NCBI GenBank assembly: GCA_002363385.1
Contig: DEVL01000002.1
Coordinates: 288,223 to 352,222 of the forward strand
Source: Stenotrophomonas maltophilia
GTDB taxonomy: Bacteria; Pseudomonadota; Gammaproteobacteria; Xanthomonadales; Xanthomonadaceae
Length of the DNA stretch: 64,000 bases
Reading direction: 5' to 3'
The position numbers and the translations under genes are program-made. Shown piece after piece: positions 55,425 through 64,000 of this stretch. The notes beneath the pieces are model-generated. The model had not been told where the DNA came from. It saw only the letters and a program-made list of their open reading frames with translations, and ran no database searches. Position 1 is the stretch's first letter. Every line of letters begins with the position of its first letter.

Positions 55425-55681
55425 GCATGCGCCCCGGGATCCACGAGCAGCTGGAGTCGCTGGCCGACAAGCTGGATCACTGGGTGGCGCGCGTGCGCCA
55501 TCCAGCGCAGTTCTGGCCGCAGTTTGAAACCCTGGCGGCCGAGATTCTGGATCAATGTGCGCCCACGGAGAGGGACCAGGTGCGCGCGCGCCTCCAGGAC
55601 ATGCTCGGACGGCATGGGCTGGAGCGTCTGCCGGGGCACGAACGTGGGGCCGGTCTGCCGCTGGGGAAACCAGGACCGTGA
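55421..55681 (+). CDS. Small soluble protein coupled to the glucan synthase
   Basis: The 86-aa protein is all-helical by appearance (HEQLESLADKLDHWVARVRHP, RDQVRARLQDMLGRHG) and acidic/basic amphipathic, with no signal or membrane segment. Its ATG overlaps the TGA of the giant synthase gene as ATGA, so it should be translated by coupling. It was not recognised. A structural or regulatory partner of the synthase is a reasonable but unproven guess. Confidence 0.65.
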   Translation: MSMRPGIHEQLESLADKLDHWVARVRHPAQFWPQFETLAAEILDQCAPTERDQVRARLQDMLGRHGLERLPGHERGAGLPLGKPGP

Positions 55682-55828
55682 TCGCCAGCACTCGTCTCGA
55701 CCCGGACGCGCAGCCCGATCAGAAGCCAACCGGCTGCATATAGAAGGACCGTCGCCGGCCAGATCATAGCGCGGGATGCTCCACCCTATGGCGTTACGTC
55801 TCCATCCCGATAGCCGGCAGGTGAGCTG

Positions 55829-56524
55829 TCAACGTGCCCAGTACACGGCCTTCAACGCCTCGGCCAACCGGGACGCCGCGTCCGCCTGCGTAAACGGCGG
55901 CACCTTCGGCGGATCGTATACCTCGGGTCGGGTCCCGGCCACGACGAGGTCGATGGCATAGCAACTGCCATCGCGTACCGCGCGATAGCTCTCCGCATTG
56001 ACGTAGTGGCTCATCGCCGCATCACCCACGGTGAAGTGCGTGAACGGCACACCGCCGATATCGACCGTGGTCGCCGCCGCTGGGCCGGTCGCTTCGGCAG
56101 GCAGCTCAAGACAGGCGTTGACCGCCGCGGCATCCTCGCTGCGCCCGATCCGCAACTCCCCGGCTGTAACACGATCCGAGCCCTCCAGCACCAGGGCCAC
56201 CAGCGGTGTGCCCACGCTGTCCGGCGAAGCAAACAGCTTCCAGGTGGGCGACGCCAGGTAGTCACGCTGGAAGTCCTGCTCCACCCGCGCCCCTGCAACC
56301 GGTCCAACCGCGATGCCCGACCCCCCTTCCTGATACACGGGGGACGGGTGCCCGGCCGTGGTTGACGCCGGTCCGGGATCGGCGGCTTTCGCTGCCCCCG
56401 GGTCCGCGCCGCTGGGCGATACGATCGGGGCGGCATCACCCCGACCCTGCGGCGAACAGGCGCAGAGCAGCATCGTCAAACCGACCGCGGCCAACCCTGC
56501 CTTGATTCGGATCTGGTTCTGCAT
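55829..56524 (-). CDS. Putative lipoprotein
   Basis: The 231-aa protein has a lipoprotein signal (GLAAVGLTMLLCACS; lipobox LCAC) followed by a low-complexity Ala/Pro/Gly linker and a globular domain of about 150 residues. That domain has a pair of Cys (NACLELP and GSCYAID) that could form a disulfide. ATG 56524 is supported by GGAG about 7 bases upstream; a longer frame would start at 56614. No family was recognised. It is followed by the TonB receptor gene in the same direction, 132 bp away on the plus-strand left side of it, and may be independent. Confidence 0.7.
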   Translation of the reverse strand: MQNQIRIKAGLAAVGLTMLLCACSPQGRGDAAPIVSPSGADPGAAKAADPGPASTTAGHPSPVYQEGGSGIAVGPVAGARVEQDFQRDYLASPTWKLFASPDSVGTPLVALVLEGSDRVTAGELRIGRSEDAAAVNACLELPAEATGPAAATTVDIGGVPFTHFTVGDAAMSHYVNAESYRAVRDGSCYAIDLVVAGTRPEVYDPPKVPPFTQADAASRLAEALKAVYWAR

Positions 56525-56656
56525 GAGGGGCTCCACTGGTAATGGGCCCAGACTGCATCGCCTACCGTTAACGGCGCGCCACGTTCTCCGTGAAAGGCGC
56601 CCATGCCATCCCAAGCAGACGGGGGTTGCCTCCCCCGCCCGCCCTGCTCTCCTCCC

Positions 56657-59650
56657 TCAGTAGTCGTAGCTCACGCTGACCCGCAGCGATCGCGGCGCCT
56701 GCCGGATGGTCGCTGCGCCATACAGCGGGTCGGGCTGGCCCGGATCGAGCTCGGAGTACGGCGACTTCCACAGCGCCACCTGGCTGTTGAATACATTGAA
56801 GACATCCAGGTTGAAGCCCAGCCGACCCTCGGCCACTGCAGGGCGATAGGACACCCCCAGGTCCAGCTGCTTCAGCCACGGCAGGCGCCCTTGGCTGTCC
56901 GGAGGCGCCGGCTGGCCGTTGTAGAAGTGATACGCGATGCCATAGCCGGAAGGGTCTTCGAAGTCCGGCCCATACGAGCCCAGCGCACTGAACGGTGAGC
57001 CGGAGAGCACCTTGAGATTGGCCGAGACCAGCCACTCCGGCGTCAGCTGGTAGTAGCCGTGCAGCTTGAACTGATGGGTGTGATCGTTGCTCTGCGGTCC
57101 GTTGGTGTGCTCCATCAGCTGGGCGTAATCCCACGCCTGGGTCGTGGACACGGCGGTCTGGCCGATGCCGGAGAGCAGCTGCCCTTCGGTGGTGCCGTAG
57201 CTGCGCGACCAGGTGTAGTCGCCGCGGGCATACCAGCGACCATCAAACGGATGCTCCAGCGAGAGATTGACCGCGTAGTAGTTGCGCTTGAACTGCGGGA
57301 AGCCCATTTCCGCATTGCTCAGCGGCACGGTCACGTAATTGCCGCCCGTATCCACGAGGTTGAACGTGTTGGCGCGGCCGGGGTTGATCAGCCAGCAGCT
57401 GACCGGGTTGCTGTCCTTGGTCACGTTGTAGCCCAGGCTGCTGGCCTTGCCGAGCACCGCATCGATATCGCAGTAGTCGTCCACACCGCTGCGCAGCACG
57501 CGGTAGGTCGCCTTGGCCCCGTACACCCAGTTCTGGCCCAGTGCTTTGCTGAAGCCGAGGATGAACTCGTCCTGGTAGGACGGCTCGATGCCGGAGGTGG
57601 CCACCGTCTTCGCATCCGGCAGCAGGCCGTAGTTGTTGTTGGCCGACACCGCGTCGGAGAACCGGGTGAGATCGGTCGGGTAGCCGTTGCTGTCGATGCC
57701 GCCGTAGGTGTAGTAGGTCGAGGTGGCAAGCGTCGCACCCGCTGCGTTGAACGCCGGGTTCAGCGGCAGCGCGAGGTAGTAGCGCCCTACGTTGCCGAAC
57801 ACCTTGAAGCGGCCATCGCCGTCGACGTCCCAGCTGAAGCCAAGACGTGGCGCCCACTGCCCGCTGGTCTGCTTGATGTAGGCATCACCATCGCGGTTGA
57901 AGTTGGTGAACTGATCCAGGCGCAGGCCGAGGTTGAGCAGCAGGCGATCGGTCACCTGCCAGTTGTCTTCGATGTACTGCGCACGCTGCGACGCACGCAC
58001 CGAGGCCAGCGCACTGTAGATGTACTGGCGCACGTAGTAGCCGTCTTCGCCATTGCGGATGCCGCCGGTGGCCGGCACGCCCAGCCCGGTATTGATCGGC
58101 ACGTTCGGGTTGGACTGCCCGTAGATCCAGTAGTAGCCATCGGCCGAGGCCACCGAGCCGCGGTTCAAGGCACGCGCGTTCTGGTTGTCGATGCCGACGG
58201 TGATGCTGTGGTCGCCCCAGACGTAGTTGGCATCGAGGCGCAGGTTGTTGCTGCGGTTGCCCCGGTCCGGGTTGACCAGCAGCGAGGTCGTCTGTGTATT
58301 GGTGATCGGCGCACCACCGTTCAGTGCCGGATTCTGCAGCGTGGGGCTGTTGATGTAGGTCAGGCTGCCGTCGTAGGCCGGGTTGCCGATATAGTCATCC
58401 GTGCGCATTTCGCCGTACTGCGCGCTCACGGTGAGCCGGTCGGTCAGATAGCCGGTGTACTTGGCCGTCCACAGGTCGCCGCCGGTTTTGGTGGTGTCTT
58501 CCTTGCCGCGCTGGGCGCCGCGGGTGAGCGTGTCGTAGTCGTAGGCGAAGATGTCGCCACGGAAGACGTTGCGGCTGGAGGCGCCGGTCAGTTCGAGCAG
58601 GTGGTTGTCCGTGATGTTCCAGTCCACCTTGGCGTACCAGCGCGGGCGTTCGTACTCGTACCTGGAGTAGGAATTGGTCGCCTCCACATTCTTGACGTCG
58701 GTACCTTCGCGTCGCTCCAGCTCGTAGGAGCCGAAGAAGAACAGCCGGTCTTCAATCAAGGGACCACCGGCGTAGATGCTCTGCGTGCTGACCCATTCGC
58801 GGTCCTTGCTCTCAGGCGCATACAACGCACCGTCGCCGGGATAACGCACGTCATCCTTGTCCGAGCGTGTGGAGGCCGGCTCCCAGGTCGCCTGGCCGCC
58901 GAAATGCCATTCGTTGGTGCCACGCTTGCCGACGGCGTTGATCACGCCGCCATCGGAGCGGCCGTACTTGGCACTGTAGCCGCCGGTATAGATTTCCTGC
59001 TGGTCGATGCTGCCATAGGGCAGCGTCAGGCCGCCCAGGCCGCGCAGTGGATCGGTACTGTTGAAGCCGTTGATGTAGTACGCGTTCTCTGCGGCGGACG
59101 AACCGCCAAAGCTCACCAGCTGGGCGCCGGTCGGCCCGGCATACGTGCCGTTGCCGCTGTTGCCGATCACGCCGGGCGCGAGCTGGGCAATGGCCTCGGC
59201 CGAGCGGCCCAGCGGCAGCCGTTGCAGCTGCTCGGCCGTGATCACGGTGCGCGAGTCGACGCTGCTGACATCGATGGCTGCCGCCGCGCGGTCGGCACTG
59301 ACCTGGACGCCATCCAGCCGGGTGACCTCGACGAAGGAGACGTCGGTGCTGGTGCCGACCGTCAGCGCGACATCCTGTCGGGCCTGCACTACATTGCCGT
59401 CGGCATCACGTGCCTCCACTGAGTAGCGGCCAAGCGGCAGCTGGGGGATGGTGTAGCGGCCGCGCGCATCGACCGCCACTTCACGGGTGAAACCCGTGTC
59501 GCTGCGAACGAAAATACGCTGCGCCGATGGCGGCGCCTGACCGGCGATCGCACCGGTGGTGGACTGTGCATGTACCAGGGGAGATGCGGTGGCAAGCAAC
59601 ACCGCCAACGCCAGCAGGTGCGGGCGCAGGGAAGAACGAGCTGTTGTCAT
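56657..59650 (-). CDS. TonB-dependent receptor with carboxypeptidase-like N-domain (Oar-like)
   Basis: The 997-aa outer-membrane protein has a signal peptide (cleavage near VHAQST), a beta-sandwich of the carboxypeptidase-regulatory type (DARGRYTIPQLPLGRYSVEARD), a plug domain (ITAEQLQRLPLGRSAEAIAQLAPGV, YYINGFNSTDP) and a barrel ending in Tyr. It resembles the OmpA-related/Oar-like receptors of xanthomonads. The substrate is unknown and may be a peptide or glycan. ATG 59650 is used; the frame extends upstream but the signal peptide starts here. It is divergent from the thioredoxin-like gene by about 300 bp. Confidence 0.9.
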   Translation of the reverse strand: MTTARSSLRPHLLALAVLLATASPLVHAQSTTGAIAGQAPPSAQRIFVRSDTGFTREVAVDARGRYTIPQLPLGRYSVEARDADGNVVQARQDVALTVGTSTDVSFVEVTRLDGVQVSADRAAAAIDVSSVDSRTVITAEQLQRLPLGRSAEAIAQLAPGVIGNSGNGTYAGPTGAQLVSFGGSSAAENAYYINGFNSTDPLRGLGGLTLPYGSIDQQEIYTGGYSAKYGRSDGGVINAVGKRGTNEWHFGGQATWEPASTRSDKDDVRYPGDGALYAPESKDREWVSTQSIYAGGPLIEDRLFFFGSYELERREGTDVKNVEATNSYSRYEYERPRWYAKVDWNITDNHLLELTGASSRNVFRGDIFAYDYDTLTRGAQRGKEDTTKTGGDLWTAKYTGYLTDRLTVSAQYGEMRTDDYIGNPAYDGSLTYINSPTLQNPALNGGAPITNTQTTSLLVNPDRGNRSNNLRLDANYVWGDHSITVGIDNQNARALNRGSVASADGYYWIYGQSNPNVPINTGLGVPATGGIRNGEDGYYVRQYIYSALASVRASQRAQYIEDNWQVTDRLLLNLGLRLDQFTNFNRDGDAYIKQTSGQWAPRLGFSWDVDGDGRFKVFGNVGRYYLALPLNPAFNAAGATLATSTYYTYGGIDSNGYPTDLTRFSDAVSANNNYGLLPDAKTVATSGIEPSYQDEFILGFSKALGQNWVYGAKATYRVLRSGVDDYCDIDAVLGKASSLGYNVTKDSNPVSCWLINPGRANTFNLVDTGGNYVTVPLSNAEMGFPQFKRNYYAVNLSLEHPFDGRWYARGDYTWSRSYGTTEGQLLSGIGQTAVSTTQAWDYAQLMEHTNGPQSNDHTHQFKLHGYYQLTPEWLVSANLKVLSGSPFSALGSYGPDFEDPSGYGIAYHFYNGQPAPPDSQGRLPWLKQLDLGVSYRPAVAEGRLGFNLDVFNVFNSQVALWKSPYSELDPGQPDPLYGAATIRQAPRSLRVSVSYDY

Positions 59651-59956
59651 CGTGGTTACATTGGTAGTGGGGAAAGCCAATTCATTAACCCCGCTCGCGC
59701 CCCAATGCAGAAATGCGCAGGCGTTATGTCGTGTTCGCCGATGGCGATATCGGCGCGCGGCCAAACCATGACATTCGTCAACGCGCGGGGCGCAGGGGAG
59801 CGCTATGCGGACGAAGCGCGCAGGCCGCCTGCATGCGCCCTTATCACGCCGGGGCCTGCCGTCATGAGCAATCCGCATCAGAGCGGTACGGCCGGAGCTG
59901 CCCTTGCTTCCTACAATCAGGCACGCCTCCTGCCCTGCCCACTTCTGGATTCCTCA
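59651..59956. other. Divergent intergenic region
   Basis: Just over 300 bp between two divergent genes. It should hold both promoters. No motif, repeat or small gene was convincing. Confidence 0.5.
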
Positions 59957-61510
59957 ATGCGTTTTGCTCTGTCCCTTGGTCTGCTGGGTGTCGTCGCCCT
60001 GCTGCCGGCCTGCTCGCCTGCCCCCTCCCCCGCGGCCACCGTGGCACCTGCCGCGACCGCACAGGCCCCTGCGGAAATTGCCTGGCGCCACGGTGATGTC
60101 GACGATGCCTTTGCCGAGGCACGCGACAGTGGCAAACCGGTGCTGCTGTACTGGGGTGCCGTGTGGTGCCCGCCCTGCAACCAGCTCAAGGCCACCTTGT
60201 TCAAGGATTCGGCCTTCATCGCACTCACGCGCCAGTACGTGCCGGTCTATCTCGATGGCGATGAGGAGGGTGCACAGGCGTGGGGCGAACGCTTTGGCGT
60301 GCGCGGCTACCCGACGCTCATCGTGCTCGACCCTCAGCGCAATGAACTCACCCGCCTGGCCGGCGGCAATGACAGCGAAGCGCTGACCCGCGCCCTCACC
60401 CTGGCCGTCAGCCGGCGCACCGCGGTCAGCGAGGTCCTGCAGCACGCGTTGACGGCGCCACAGGAGGTCAGCGCGGAGGACTGGCGCGTGCTGGGCGACT
60501 ACGGCTGGGAGGTGGATGCCAATCGCCTGGCCGGCGAGCGTGATGCCGCCTTACTGCTGCAGCAGTTGGCCAAGGCGGCGCCTGAGCCGGCCCTGCAGCG
60601 GCGGTTCGCACTCCTGGCGCTGGGTGCGGGCAAGCCGGACGCGACGCCGACAGCCGCACAACGCGAAACGACGCGCAGCCTCCTGGAGGCTGTGCTTGAC
60701 GCACCCGCCGAAGTCCGCGCCAACCGTGACCTGCTGGGCTACCAGGGTCCCGCCCTGGTGAAACTGGCCAGTGCCACCCCGGCCCAGGCGCAGCAGTTGG
60801 GGACGCGCTTGCTGGGCGCACTGGATGCCGCCGACCACGCGCTGGGTGACAAAGCCGATGCGCGGTTGGGCACCGTCATCACCGAGCTGGCGCTGCAGCG
60901 CCAGCAGCACCCCGATGACGAGATTCCGGCTGCCCTGAAGCAGAAAGCACAGCAGCGTGTCGCCGCTGCCGATGCCGCCGCGACTACGCCGCACGAGCGC
61001 CAGGCGACCATCAGCACCGCCGTGTATGTGCTGCGCCAGATCAAGGACGACGCCGCGGCTGAGAAGCTGTTGCTGGCCGAGCTCGACCGCAGCCAGACAC
61101 CGTACTACTACATGCCGGAACTGGCGGAGCTGGCCGAAGAACGCGGCGACAAGGCTTCTGCGGTCTCGTGGCTGCACAAGGCTTACCAGGGCGCTCAAGG
61201 ACCGGCCACCCGCGTGCAGTGGGGCGTGCTGTATGTCGAGGGCCTGCTCCGGCTGACCCCCGAGGATGCACCCGCCATCGAGCAGGCCACCGGCGAAGTG
61301 ATTGCCGATCTGGCCGCCCAGCCGGCCGGGTACCACCAGCGCACGCGCCAGCGCTTCGAACGGCTGGGCACCGCGTTGCAGGCGTGGAGCCACGCGCACC
61401 ACGGTGCGGAGAGCCTGAGCCGGCTGCAGGCGCAGATGAGCGCGACCTGTGCGAAGGCAGCAGCGTCCGCAGAGGGCACCGCAGGTTGCGAGCGCTGGTT
61501 GAAGAGCTGA
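59957..61510 (+). CDS. Thioredoxin-fold lipoprotein with long helical C-terminus
   Basis: The 517-aa protein has a lipoprotein signal (LGLLGVVALLPACS), then a thioredoxin-like domain with WCPPC (about residues 70-74) and the cis-Pro loop GVRGYPTLIVL. A helical repeat region of about 350 residues follows, rich in Ala and Gln, resembling TPR-like repeats. It is probably anchored in the periplasm and handles disulfides or a partner protein. ATG 59957 is chosen for the signal peptide. No operon partner; a bidirectional terminator follows. Confidence 0.85.
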   Translation: MRFALSLGLLGVVALLPACSPAPSPAATVAPAATAQAPAEIAWRHGDVDDAFAEARDSGKPVLLYWGAVWCPPCNQLKATLFKDSAFIALTRQYVPVYLDGDEEGAQAWGERFGVRGYPTLIVLDPQRNELTRLAGGNDSEALTRALTLAVSRRTAVSEVLQHALTAPQEVSAEDWRVLGDYGWEVDANRLAGERDAALLLQQLAKAAPEPALQRRFALLALGAGKPDATPTAAQRETTRSLLEAVLDAPAEVRANRDLLGYQGPALVKLASATPAQAQQLGTRLLGALDAADHALGDKADARLGTVITELALQRQQHPDDEIPAALKQKAQQRVAAADAAATTPHERQATISTAVYVLRQIKDDAAAEKLLLAELDRSQTPYYYMPELAELAEERGDKASAVSWLHKAYQGAQGPATRVQWGVLYVEGLLRLTPEDAPAIEQATGEVIADLAAQPAGYHQRTRQRFERLGTALQAWSHAHHGAESLSRLQAQMSATCAKAAASAEGTAGCERWLKS

Positions 61511-61528
61511 TCGGGCCCACGCACGCGA

Positions 61529-61555
61529 ACGGCCACCCTGTCCAAGGGTGGCCGT
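61529..61555. terminator. Bidirectional hairpin terminator
   Basis: ACGGCCACCCT and its exact complement flank a GTCCA loop, an 11-bp stem. It lies between the convergent thioredoxin-like and autotransporter genes, so it can end both transcripts. T-runs are missing. Confidence 0.75.
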
Positions 61556-61582
61556 CATGACCAGCGTGCGGCGTGCTGGACG

Positions 61583-64000
61583 TTACCAGCGGTACTGCAT
61601 GCCCACGCTCGCATTCACGCTGTCACGCTGCTGGTCATCGTCCGCACCCGTGGAGCGCTGGTAGCCGCCCGAGCCGAACAGGCCCCAGCCGCCACGCAGT
61701 TGCACCTCCATGCCCAGCGTCATCTCGACGCGGCCACCGCCCGATTCCAGCGGCACCTGGTCGCGGCCTGCGTATGTGACCTGGCTGCTGGCACGCGGAT
61801 CGTGCCAGTAGTTCACACCCACATAGGGGCTCCAGCGCGTGCCGGAGGCTGCATCCAGCACCCAGGCACCGCGCACACCCACGCGCCCGGTGATACCCCG
61901 CGTGGTGCCCAGATCCACGGTGCCGGCGGCATCGGCGGTGTGCTTGATGTCCACCTGCTGCCAGATCGCCTGCAGCTGCGGCTCCAGCACGAAGCTGCCG
62001 TGCGTCAGCGGCATCGCGAACGACTGGCCCACTTCCACCGACAGGGCGTGACCCTCGCCGCGGATCGGCAGTCGCATCGCACCGGTATGTGCCGAACCAC
62101 TGTAGCGGGTGCCCTGCACCACCGCGTCCAGATAGCCGCCGCCCTGCCCTTGCAGCGTCCAGCCCAGGCCAGCGCTGGTGGCGCGCAGGTCCAGCGAACC
62201 GGTGGGCCCACGCACATAGCCGGTGGCGTCGTCATTGGTGAACACGCCATCGACCCGCACGCTGCTCCGGCTGTGCGCCAGATATCCCGACACACGGCTG
62301 CGCTGACCGTCATTGCGGGCGTGCTGCCACAGATCGGTACCCACCTGCAGGCCGGATAGATCGCCGCGGGCCTGCGGTGCCGCGAAGGCCCGGTAGGCGT
62401 TGTCGACATGACGGTTGGTGACGCGCGCCCAGGCGGCCCCACCCTCGGAAGCGCCAGCAGGAACGTCCGCAGGGCCGCGTTCGTGCATCGTGCCCAGGTT
62501 GAGCAGGCCCAGCTCACGGGCGATCGGCTGCACCGTGCCATAGGTCGCCAGTTCCGGCCCGATGATCGGATAGGTACCGGGCGGCAGCGGCTGGGTCACA
62601 TCGATCGGGTCGACCGGCAGCACCGGCACAGGGTCGCCGTTGTCGACCGGATCGGGACCGCTTGGTCCGGGCACGACGGGATCGATCGGCATGACTGGAT
62701 CGACGGGGACGATCGGGCTTGTCGGGTCCGTCGGGTCCGTCGGATGCACCGGATCTACCGGATCGACCGGTGCGGTCGGCTCGGGCATCGGCAGCGGCAC
62801 CACGAACGAATTGCGCAGGTACCAGTTGTCGGTGAAGTGGCCCTGCAGGTCACCGCGGAACAGTTCATAGCCCAGCGCGCCACTGCGTGCCGGGTAGCCC
62901 AGGCGGAAGGCATCACGGTCGGTGGTGCCACCATTCTCCGTGGCGATCACCAGGATGCCATCGCCGGTGGTGTGACCTTCGCTGCCGCGTGCGTTGTTGA
63001 CCCGCACCTGCGTCGTCCCGCTGGCGCGGCCGCCATCGATCACCAACTGGCTCGACGGTGAACCGTCGGTATCCAGATAGGTGTTGAGCACCAGCGCGCC
63101 ACCATTGCCCACATAGTCGCCATGCACAGTCAGGATGCCGTAGTCGCTGCCGCTGCCCGGCACGATCACACCGGCATTGTTCACATCGCCATGGATCGCA
63201 CCGCCGCCGCCCAGCGTGCCGGCAGCCGCTACCCAGGTATTGGACTGGATGCTGCCGTCCACCTGCAGGCGGCCGGCGAGCACGCGGGTATCGCCGGTGT
63301 AGGCCTGGTCATCAGCGATGCGCAGGGTACCCTGCCCCATCTGGACCAGTCCGCCGGTTCCCTGCACGGCATTGGTCAACACCCGATCATCGGCACGGTT
63401 GAACTCCAGCATGCCGTCATTGTGGATGTCGCCCTGCACGCTGCCGGTAATGCCACCGTTACCCAGGCGCAGCGCACCGTGCTCAATGCGCGTACCACCG
63501 CCATGCTGCAGATCGCCGGCGACCACCGTGGTCCCGGCACCGGCCTGCACGAGTGCGCCCTCGCCGGTCACGTTGGCCTCCAGCAACAGCGCATCGTCGC
63601 GCTGGATCCGCAACGCGGTGCCTGCGCCGAGCCTGACGTCGCCAAGCAGATTGCCGGTGCTTCCGCCGTCGCCGAGTTGCAGCACGCCCGCGCTGACGAC
63701 GGTGCCGCCGGTATGGGTGGCCAGCCCCGTCAGCACCAGGGTACCGCTGCCGGCCTGCACCAGCTCGCCACTACCGCGCATCGCGCCCGCCAGCGTGGCG
63801 GTATCACTGCGATTGACGGTCAGGCGCGCATCATTGGCCACATCGCCTGCGATCGAACCCGCGTTACCGCCGGTGCCCAGCACCAGCTCGCCCTGTTCGA
63901 TGCGCGTGACGCCGGTATACGTGTTATCTGCGGTCAGTGTCAGCACGCCGTCGCCGCGCTTGATCAGCGCGCCGTCGGCACCGGACATCGCGCTGGCAAG
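61583..64000 (-). CDS. Autotransporter, C-terminal part (runs off the right edge)
   Basis: The visible 805 residues hold a passenger made of autotransporter-associated beta-strand repeats (VLTLTADNTYTGVTRIEQG and similar units), then a long Asp-Pro-rich linker (about 60 residues of repeated Pro-Val-Asp and Pro-Thr-Asp units), and an outer-membrane beta-barrel of about 270 residues ending in Tyr-Arg-Trp. This is a type V secretion protein: the barrel inserts in the outer membrane and exports the passenger. The start codon lies beyond the window; the frame is open at the edge. It is likely a surface protein or adhesin. Confidence 0.9.
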   Translation of the reverse strand, partial: LASAMSGADGALIKRGDGVLTLTADNTYTGVTRIEQGELVLGTGGNAGSIAGDVANDARLTVNRSDTATLAGAMRGSGELVQAGSGTLVLTGLATHTGGTVVSAGVLQLGDGGSTGNLLGDVRLGAGTALRIQRDDALLLEANVTGEGALVQAGAGTTVVAGDLQHGGGTRIEHGALRLGNGGITGSVQGDIHNDGMLEFNRADDRVLTNAVQGTGGLVQMGQGTLRIADDQAYTGDTRVLAGRLQVDGSIQSNTWVAAAGTLGGGGAIHGDVNNAGVIVPGSGSDYGILTVHGDYVGNGGALVLNTYLDTDGSPSSQLVIDGGRASGTTQVRVNNARGSEGHTTGDGILVIATENGGTTDRDAFRLGYPARSGALGYELFRGDLQGHFTDNWYLRNSFVVPLPMPEPTAPVDPVDPVHPTDPTDPTSPIVPVDPVMPIDPVVPGPSGPDPVDNGDPVPVLPVDPIDVTQPLPPGTYPIIGPELATYGTVQPIARELGLLNLGTMHERGPADVPAGASEGGAAWARVTNRHVDNAYRAFAAPQARGDLSGLQVGTDLWQHARNDGQRSRVSGYLAHSRSSVRVDGVFTNDDATGYVRGPTGSLDLRATSAGLGWTLQGQGGGYLDAVVQGTRYSGSAHTGAMRLPIRGEGHALSVEVGQSFAMPLTHGSFVLEPQLQAIWQQVDIKHTADAAGTVDLGTTRGITGRVGVRGAWVLDAASGTRWSPYVGVNYWHDPRASSQVTYAGRDQVPLESGGGRVEMTLGMEVQLRGGWGLFGSGGYQRSTGADDDQQRDSVNASVGMQYRW

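Noticed and set aside
57059..59422. Long plus-strand ORF of 787 aa opposite the second TonB receptor
   Set aside because: Val/Ala/Gly-rich shadow of the receptor on the opposite strand, with no recognisable domain.
62590..62790. Short tandem repeat region as a separate element
   Set aside because: It encodes the Asp-Pro-rich linker of the autotransporter in frame, so it is explained by the protein.

Overview
The window looks like chromosomal DNA of a xanthomonad (Xanthomonadaceae, most likely Stenotrophomonas or a near relative). The signs are high GC, a TonB-dependent receptor of the Xanthomonas/Caulobacter oligosaccharide type, a xyl-box matching the motif known from Xanthomonas xylan regulons, and a gammaproteobacterial XerCD dif site. 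Species cannot be fixed from sequence alone. No rRNA, tRNA, CRISPR array or complete insertion sequence was seen.

Layout. 0.3-6.9 kb holds housekeeping and accessory genes: a lipoprotein, a Coq7-type hydroxylase, a DUF6708-like membrane protein, a thiamine-diphosphate enzyme paired with an aldehyde dehydrogenase, and a small membrane protein. 6.8-28.8 kb is a complete xylan / glucurono-arabinoxylan utilisation locus. It has two paralogous LacI regulators, a TonB receptor preceded by a 16-codon leader ORF, a SapC-cupin-flavin halogenase module, xylB and xylA, a GH67 alpha-glucuronidase, GH43 and GH3 enzymes, a GPH symporter fused to a second GH43 domain, and an aldose epimerase. Two palindromic xyl-boxes (8019 and 14813) mark the receptor and xylBA promoters. 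The expected flow is: outer-membrane uptake of oligosaccharides, periplasmic debranching and trimming, symport, final cytoplasmic cleavage, then xylose to xylulose to xylulose-5-phosphate. 28.8-32.0 kb holds a membrane-anchored PQQ-type sugar dehydrogenase and a succinate-semialdehyde-type dehydrogenase.

32.1-41.7 kb is the most interesting part: a compact minus-strand cluster for a ribosomally made, modified peptide (RiPP). Read along the minus strand it holds a MacB-like ATPase and two FtsX-type permeases, a 70-aa precursor with HxSG repeats, a perfect 11-bp hairpin, a radical SAM/SPASM maturase, an HExxH peptide-modifying protein, a very short HlyD-like adaptor, a C39 peptidase-ABC exporter and an unknown 206-aa protein. 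The precursor has no Cys, Trp, Tyr or Phe, so the usual radical-SAM chemistries cannot apply unchanged.

42.0-46.2 kb is an accessory island around a dif site at 44.1 kb: a filamentous-phage (inovirus) remnant with a truncated Zot gene, a DUF3653-like protein, a HEPN-like protein overlapping a small membrane protein, and an AAA ATPase-DUF4435 protein resembling anti-phage systems. FtsK-orienting octamers (KOPS, GGGNAGGG) that I found by eye all point towards this dif from both sides, so this is probably the chromosome's replication terminus.

46.7-64 kb carries a 2903-aa cyclic beta-1,2-glucan synthase with a small coupled gene, a lipoprotein, an Oar-like TonB receptor, a thioredoxin-fold lipoprotein and the C-terminal part of an autotransporter that runs off the right edge.
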